NCBI GenBank assembly: GCA_020636375.1
Contig: JACJXZ010000019.1
Location: 62,001 to 126,000 of the forward strand
Direction: 5' to 3'
Source: Lewinellaceae bacterium
GTDB lineage: Bacteria; Bacteroidota; Bacteroidia; Chitinophagales; Saprospiraceae
Length of the DNA: 64,000 nt
The notes beneath the pieces were generated by a model. It saw only the letters and a list, made by a program, of their open reading frames with translations. It was not told the origin of the DNA and ran no database searches. A program made the position numbers and the translations under genes. This document shows, piece by piece, positions 60,453 to 64,000 of this stretch. Numbering within the stretch: position 1 is the first letter of the stretch; the number at the start of each line of letters is the position of its first letter.

Positions 60453-61940
60453 ATGAGCGTAAAAACACAGAACGAGCGAATACTTTTTGGCCTGAAAGTG
60501 AAGCAGTTGCGCCAGGACCAAGGGCTTTCTTTCGCCGACCTCAGCAAGGCCTCCCACCTGTCGGTCTCCTACCTGAACGAGATCGAGAAGGGGAAAAAGT
60601 ATCCGAAGGAGGACAAACTGAAGGCACTTGCTGATGCCCTGGGCACAAGTTATGACCGCCTGGTTTCCACCGAGCTGAGCAAGAGCCTGGCGCCGGTGGG
60701 GGAACTGCTCCAGTCCAACTTTCTGAACGAGCTGCCGCTCGACCTGTTCGGCATCGAGCTGTCCAAGGTGGTAGAGATCATCGCCAGCGCTCCGGTGCGG
60801 GTGGGGGCCTTCATTTCCACCCTGCTGGAACTGTCGAGGAACTATGCGCTCAAAGAGGAGAACTTCTACTTCGGTGCCCTGCGGGCCTACCTCGAACTAC
60901 ACAACAACTACTTCGAGGAGCTGGAGGAGGCGGTGGAAAAGTTTATCCGTCAACACGACATCTCGCCTGCCCGCCCCATCAACGAAGCCCGGCTGAAGCA
61001 GATCCTGGAAGAAAGTTTTGGTTATGAGATCGTAGAGGGCGGGCTGGATGCGTACCCGGAATTGCTCAAGCTGCGCTCGGTCTATCTTCCGAAGGAAAAG
61101 CGGCTCCTCCTCAACAGCCGGCTGACCCCCAGCCAGCGCGCCTTTCAGTTCGGCAAAGAACTGGGCTTCAACTTCCTGGGTATCCAGGAGCGGGCCAACA
61201 CCTCCAGCCTCCTGCGCAGCCGCGTCTTCGAAGAAGTGATCAACCACAGCAAGGCCATCTACTTCTCGGTGGCCCTGCACATCCCCCGGCGGCCTTTCAT
61301 GGAGGAGGTGGAGGCATTTTTCAAAAAGGATCGCTGGGACGGGGAAGCCTTCCTGAACATCATGAAAAAGTACGACGCCACCCCGGAGATGTTCTACCAC
61401 CGGCTGACCAACATCCTGCCGCGATTCTTCGGCATGAATAAGCTGTTTTTCCTCCGTTTCATCCACGACCCGGCGCAGGATACCTTTGAGATTGACAAGG
61501 AGCTGCACCTCAGCCGCCGCCACCACCCGCACGGCAATGCTCTCTTTGAGCACTATTGCCGCCGCTGGGTGTCCCTTTCGCTTCTCCGGGACCTCCACCA
61601 GATGCAACGGGAAGGCAAATACGTGGACACCTTCGTCCGCGCCCAGCGCTCCCAGTACATCGGGACGGAAGACGAGTACCTCTGCCTGACCATCGCCCGC
61701 CCGGCCTACCCGTCGCCTAACCGCAACGTGAGCGTCACCATCGGCCTGCTGATGAGCGACGAACTGCGGGAGAAGATCGCGTTCTACGAAGACCCCGCCA
61801 TCCAGTTCCGCGAAGTGAACAAGACCTGCGAGCGGTGCCCGCTGACGGACTGCGCAGAACGGGCCGCCCCGCCGGCCGTGGTCAACAAACGGGAAGAGTG
61901 GCGCCGCATACAGGAAAGGCTGGCGGAATTGAACAGTTAA
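60453..61940 (+). CDS. XRE-type regulator, ScfR/short-chain-fatty-acyl regulator family
   Basis: A 495-residue regulator. Residues 8-65 are an XRE helix-turn-helix (KVKQLRQDQGLSFADLSKAS, VSYLNEIEKGKKYPKEDKLK). A middle region related to IrrE/ImmA-like domains follows. The C-terminus, about residues 380-495, matches the DUF2083 part of the ScfR family with a conserved Cys cluster (CERCPLTDCAERAAPP). Characterised family members control propionate or glyoxylate-cycle genes in response to acyl-CoA, but no such genes are in this window. It overlaps the converging serine-hydrolase gene by 4 bp. Confidence 0.85.
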   Translation: MSVKTQNERILFGLKVKQLRQDQGLSFADLSKASHLSVSYLNEIEKGKKYPKEDKLKALADALGTSYDRLVSTELSKSLAPVGELLQSNFLNELPLDLFGIELSKVVEIIASAPVRVGAFISTLLELSRNYALKEENFYFGALRAYLELHNNYFEELEEAVEKFIRQHDISPARPINEARLKQILEESFGYEIVEGGLDAYPELLKLRSVYLPKEKRLLLNSRLTPSQRAFQFGKELGFNFLGIQERANTSSLLRSRVFEEVINHSKAIYFSVALHIPRRPFMEEVEAFFKKDRWDGEAFLNIMKKYDATPEMFYHRLTNILPRFFGMNKLFFLRFIHDPAQDTFEIDKELHLSRRHHPHGNALFEHYCRRWVSLSLLRDLHQMQREGKYVDTFVRAQRSQYIGTEDEYLCLTIARPAYPSPNRNVSVTIGLLMSDELREKIAFYEDPAIQFREVNKTCERCPLTDCAERAAPPAVVNKREEWRRIQERLAELNS

Positions 61941-63460
61941 CCCGAGTGGTCGCTCACCATATACCAGTGCCCCCCGATGCGCTTCATCAGCACCGAGAAC
62001 CACCCCTGTACCAGTTCCTCCCGCCCTGGGAACTGCAGGTTGAACCGCCCCAGCACGGACCAGGTATCGGCGGCGATCCGCTCCGGCAGCATCTGGTCGA
62101 AGTGGAGGCGGCCCATGCGCTCCGGCGGCCAGTTGGCCTGATACTGCCGGCGGATGGCCTCGTAGCCGAAGGTGACGCCCTGGCTGGAGATCGTCCGGAT
62201 GCTGTCGGAAGGGTGGTAGGCTTTCATGTAACAGTCAATATCTCCGGCGTTCCAACAGTTTTCCTGTTGGCGGAAGTTCTCCAGGATGGCGTCCCGCTCC
62301 AGATTCTCCAATTCTTTCAGAACTATGGCTTTCAGTTCCAGCACGAACCCGTGCAGCTTTCGGGTGAAGCCCTCGTCGGTATTGACCTGCATGGCGATGG
62401 CCAGGCCCTCCGCTGCGGCGTATTCCACGGTGGTGACGTGCCCGGGCATGATGCCTTCGTGGCCGTAGTGCAGCCCTTCGCCTGCCTGCCAGACGAAGCA
62501 GCCCAGCCCGTAGCCCGTTTCCGCCGGCAGGCCGGAGCCGAAGGCTGCGGGCAGGCGCATTTCCTGCAGTATCCGGTTGCCGAGGAATTCTCCCCGCTGC
62601 AGGCGGTACATCCAGCGGGCGAGGTCTTCCGCGTTGGTGACCAGCCCGCCGCCCGTCCATTCGAACTGCGGGTTGATGGCGTAGCGGCCGTCCTGTACCG
62701 TCTTGTTGCGCGGCAGGCCCAGGATGTTCTGGCTGCCGATATAGCCCTGGGTGAGGCCCGGCAGATTGGATTTGTCGGAAGGGTAGGTCTTTTCCAGGCC
62801 CAGCGGTCCGAGGATTTGCTCTTCCAGCAGGGCATAGTAGGTTTTTCCCGTGATTTTCTCCAGCAGCAGGCCCAGCAGCAGGTAGTTGGTGTCGGAATAG
62901 GCCCAGCCCTGGCCGGCGGGGTGCTGGGGTGCCATGTTGGCTACGAAGCCGAGCAGTTCCTGCGGTTCCCAGGTTCTGTCCGGTTGCTCTTTCAGGGCTT
63001 GTATGAAAGCCGGCTGAAACACATAACGGGGCAGCCCGCTGGTGTGCTGCAGCAGCATGCGCACGGTGATGTCGGAGGCGTTGGGCAGTTGCCGGTACCA
63101 GCTTTCCCGGCCGAAATGGCCTTCCAGCTTTTCGTCCAGCCGCAGCTTGCCTGCTTCCACCTGCTTCAGGACGAGGGCCGCGACGAAGGTCTTGCCCACG
63201 CTGCCGGAGAACATTTGGGCGCCGGGCATCATCCTGATATCGGCCTCCCGGTCGGCGTAGCCGGCTGCCAGGCTGAGCAGTTTGCCGTCGGGCAGCACAA
63301 TGGCGGCGGTAGCCCCGGGCAGGGAGTTGTCTTTGACGATGGCTTCAAGCTTTTTCCGCAGGGTGGTTTGGAGATTTTGGAGAGCGGGCTGGCTGCGAAG
63401 CGAGCTGCCGGCGAAAGACAGGGCGAGCAATAGCAGCAGGGTAGTGGCGTAGTTTTTCAT
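61937..63460 (-). CDS. Beta-lactamase-family serine hydrolase with C-terminal NTF2-like domain
   Basis: A 507-residue exported protein (signal MKNYATTLLLLLALSFAGSS...). Residues of about 30-370 form a class-C/PBP-like serine hydrolase: catalytic S-x-x-K in SGSVGK (Ser87, Lys90), a Tyr motif YSDTNY and HYGHEG near the third motif. The final 130 residues (ILENFRQQENCWNAGDIDCY, through FSVLMKRIGGHWYMVSDHSG) look like an NTF2/SnoaL-type domain, a fusion not seen in true beta-lactamases. It probably hydrolyses a peptide or ester, and resistance activity is not implied. Confidence 0.88.
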   Translation of the reverse strand: MKNYATTLLLLLALSFAGSSLRSQPALQNLQTTLRKKLEAIVKDNSLPGATAAIVLPDGKLLSLAAGYADREADIRMMPGAQMFSGSVGKTFVAALVLKQVEAGKLRLDEKLEGHFGRESWYRQLPNASDITVRMLLQHTSGLPRYVFQPAFIQALKEQPDRTWEPQELLGFVANMAPQHPAGQGWAYSDTNYLLLGLLLEKITGKTYYALLEEQILGPLGLEKTYPSDKSNLPGLTQGYIGSQNILGLPRNKTVQDGRYAINPQFEWTGGGLVTNAEDLARWMYRLQRGEFLGNRILQEMRLPAAFGSGLPAETGYGLGCFVWQAGEGLHYGHEGIMPGHVTTVEYAAAEGLAIAMQVNTDEGFTRKLHGFVLELKAIVLKELENLERDAILENFRQQENCWNAGDIDCYMKAYHPSDSIRTISSQGVTFGYEAIRRQYQANWPPERMGRLHFDQMLPERIAADTWSVLGRFNLQFPGREELVQGWFSVLMKRIGGHWYMVSDHSG

Positions 63461-63799
63461 GATGTGTTTTTCGCGGCAAGATGGGGAATTGTCGCAGAAA
63501 AGGGGGGATTAAAATTGGGAAAAGGGGTGCTGTTGGCTCTTCGCTGTTGGCAACTCCCGGAAAATCAAGGGGGGGGAGTGAAAAGACACAGAAAATTGAA
63601 CAATACCGGAAAATGCATGCATGCCCCATCGAAAAATTTGAGGCTTGTGACTTTGCTATACATTTTAAATTGGTACACGAAGTGGCGTTGTCGGGTTAGT
63701 GCTGCTTTTCTCTTTTAGAACGGTTAATATCAACTGTGGCGACTGTGAAAACCAGGCGACAGGCCTTGCGATCAGGATGATCGCGGCACGAGTACAATG
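63461..63799. other. Intergenic stretch without a supported gene
   Basis: 339 bp. Heptamer-like GCTGTTG, GCTCTTC, GCTGTTG lie at 63529-63549 and a homopolymeric GGGGGGG near 63570. A 12-codon frame (63772-63810, minus) starts with ATG overlapping the stop of the antitoxin-like gene and reads MKHNIVLVPRSS, like the beginning of a MazF-type toxin that is then broken. Confidence 0.45.
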
Positions 63800-64000
63800 T
63801 TATGCTTCATCTCTTATCGGTTCGCCATCTTCTACGGAGTAAATGTCTTCATCCGGCTCCTTTAGAAAGTCGAAAGCCGGGTTGGAAGCCATACTTTCCA
63901 ACCACATCTGATCTTCTATTTCTTCCTCTTCTGATATGAGTATGATAACCCTCACCCGCTTATTGTGGCACTTAAGCGGTTGATCCAGGCTCAGGAAGCC
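63800..64000 (-). CDS. Antitoxin-like protein, C-terminal part (5' end outside window)
   Basis: Open from the window edge to a stop at 63800-63802. It reads ...KRVRVIILISEEEEIEDQMW and ends ASNPAFDFLKEPDEDIYSVE then DGEPIRDEA. The acidic tail with FDFLKEPDEDIYSLEDG-like sequence is what I recall from type-II antitoxins of Bacteroidota and Cyanobacteria that pair with MazF- or PIN-type toxins. The next ATG overlaps its stop codon (ATGA arrangement), as usual for such pairs, but the following frame stops after 12 codons. Confidence 0.6.
   Translation of the reverse strand, partial: GFLSLDQPLKCHNKRVRVIILISEEEEIEDQMWLESMASNPAFDFLKEPDEDIYSVEDGEPIRDEA

Noticed and set aside
61937..63460. Serine hydrolase as an antibiotic-resistance gene
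   Set aside because: The S-x-x-K family is broad, the C-terminal NTF2-like domain is not found in resistance enzymes, and the context offers no support.

Overview
The window is a 64 kb piece of a bacterial chromosome, moderately GC-rich. Several traits point to the Bacteroidota, and I infer a member of the Saprospiria (Lewinella/Phaeodactylibacter-like): a secreted protein with a type IX secretion (T9SS) C-terminal sorting domain, many short lipoprotein signals, a DUF6090 protein, a TTG-N20-TAnnTTTG promoter, almost no Shine-Dalgarno sequences, and heptanucleotide repeats between genes. I saw no tRNA, rRNA, CRISPR array, prophage or intact transposase gene.

Layout. 1-6 kb: the 3' end of rho, a strong terminator, an MscS channel, an alpha/beta hydrolase lipoprotein, an outer-membrane barrel and a small lipoprotein. 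6.4-9.1 kb: hsp20, groES and groEL, closed by a terminator. 9.2-14.3 kb: a large secreted BNR/VPS10-like propeller and an exported ADP-ribosylglycohydrolase-like lipoprotein. 14.5-21.1 kb: a minus-strand run of uvrC (two frameshifts), a K+ channel with a 12-residue-repeat domain, and a SiaA/SiaB/SiaC-type phosphatase-kinase-target module whose phosphatase carries a periplasmic YfiR-like domain. 21.2-24.3 kb: MITE-like elements, a patatin lipoprotein and a DUF6090 protein. 24.3-27.4 kb: a tyrosine/homogentisate catabolic operon, marR-hmgA-hpd, in which hmgA has two frameshifts and a decayed GxxExxR element lies between hmgA and hpd. 27.5-35.4 kb: mostly lineage-specific proteins plus the T9SS cargo.

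35.4-39.8 kb: the pentose-phosphate genes gnd and rpiB, divergent from zwf and pgl. 39.9-42.8 kb: a small membrane protein, an SDR oxidoreductase and an ABC exporter. 42.9-48 kb: a surface-polysaccharide operon (flippase, Wzz-like, O-antigen-ligase-like, FkbM methyltransferase). 48.2-56 kb: a formate/molybdenum block (fdhD, moaA and an FdhF/YdeP-type oxidoreductase, divergent from an OFA-family MFS antiporter, its 38-residue small subunit and a Cache-AraC regulator). 56-64 kb: an LRR protein, a satellite repeat, a membrane-embedded MutS-like ATPase, an XRE/ScfR-type regulator, a serine hydrolase, and the end of an antitoxin-like gene.

The most unusual content is the repeat and small-element layer. 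It includes a 102-bp MITE family present twice with clean 8-bp target duplications, a second MITE-like element with 18-bp termini, a GxxExxR relic with 20-bp inverted termini, and at least nine heptamer arrays. Among the proteins, the YfiR-SpoIIE fusion next to SiaB/SiaC homologues and the repeat-domain potassium channel in the same run deserve the closest look.
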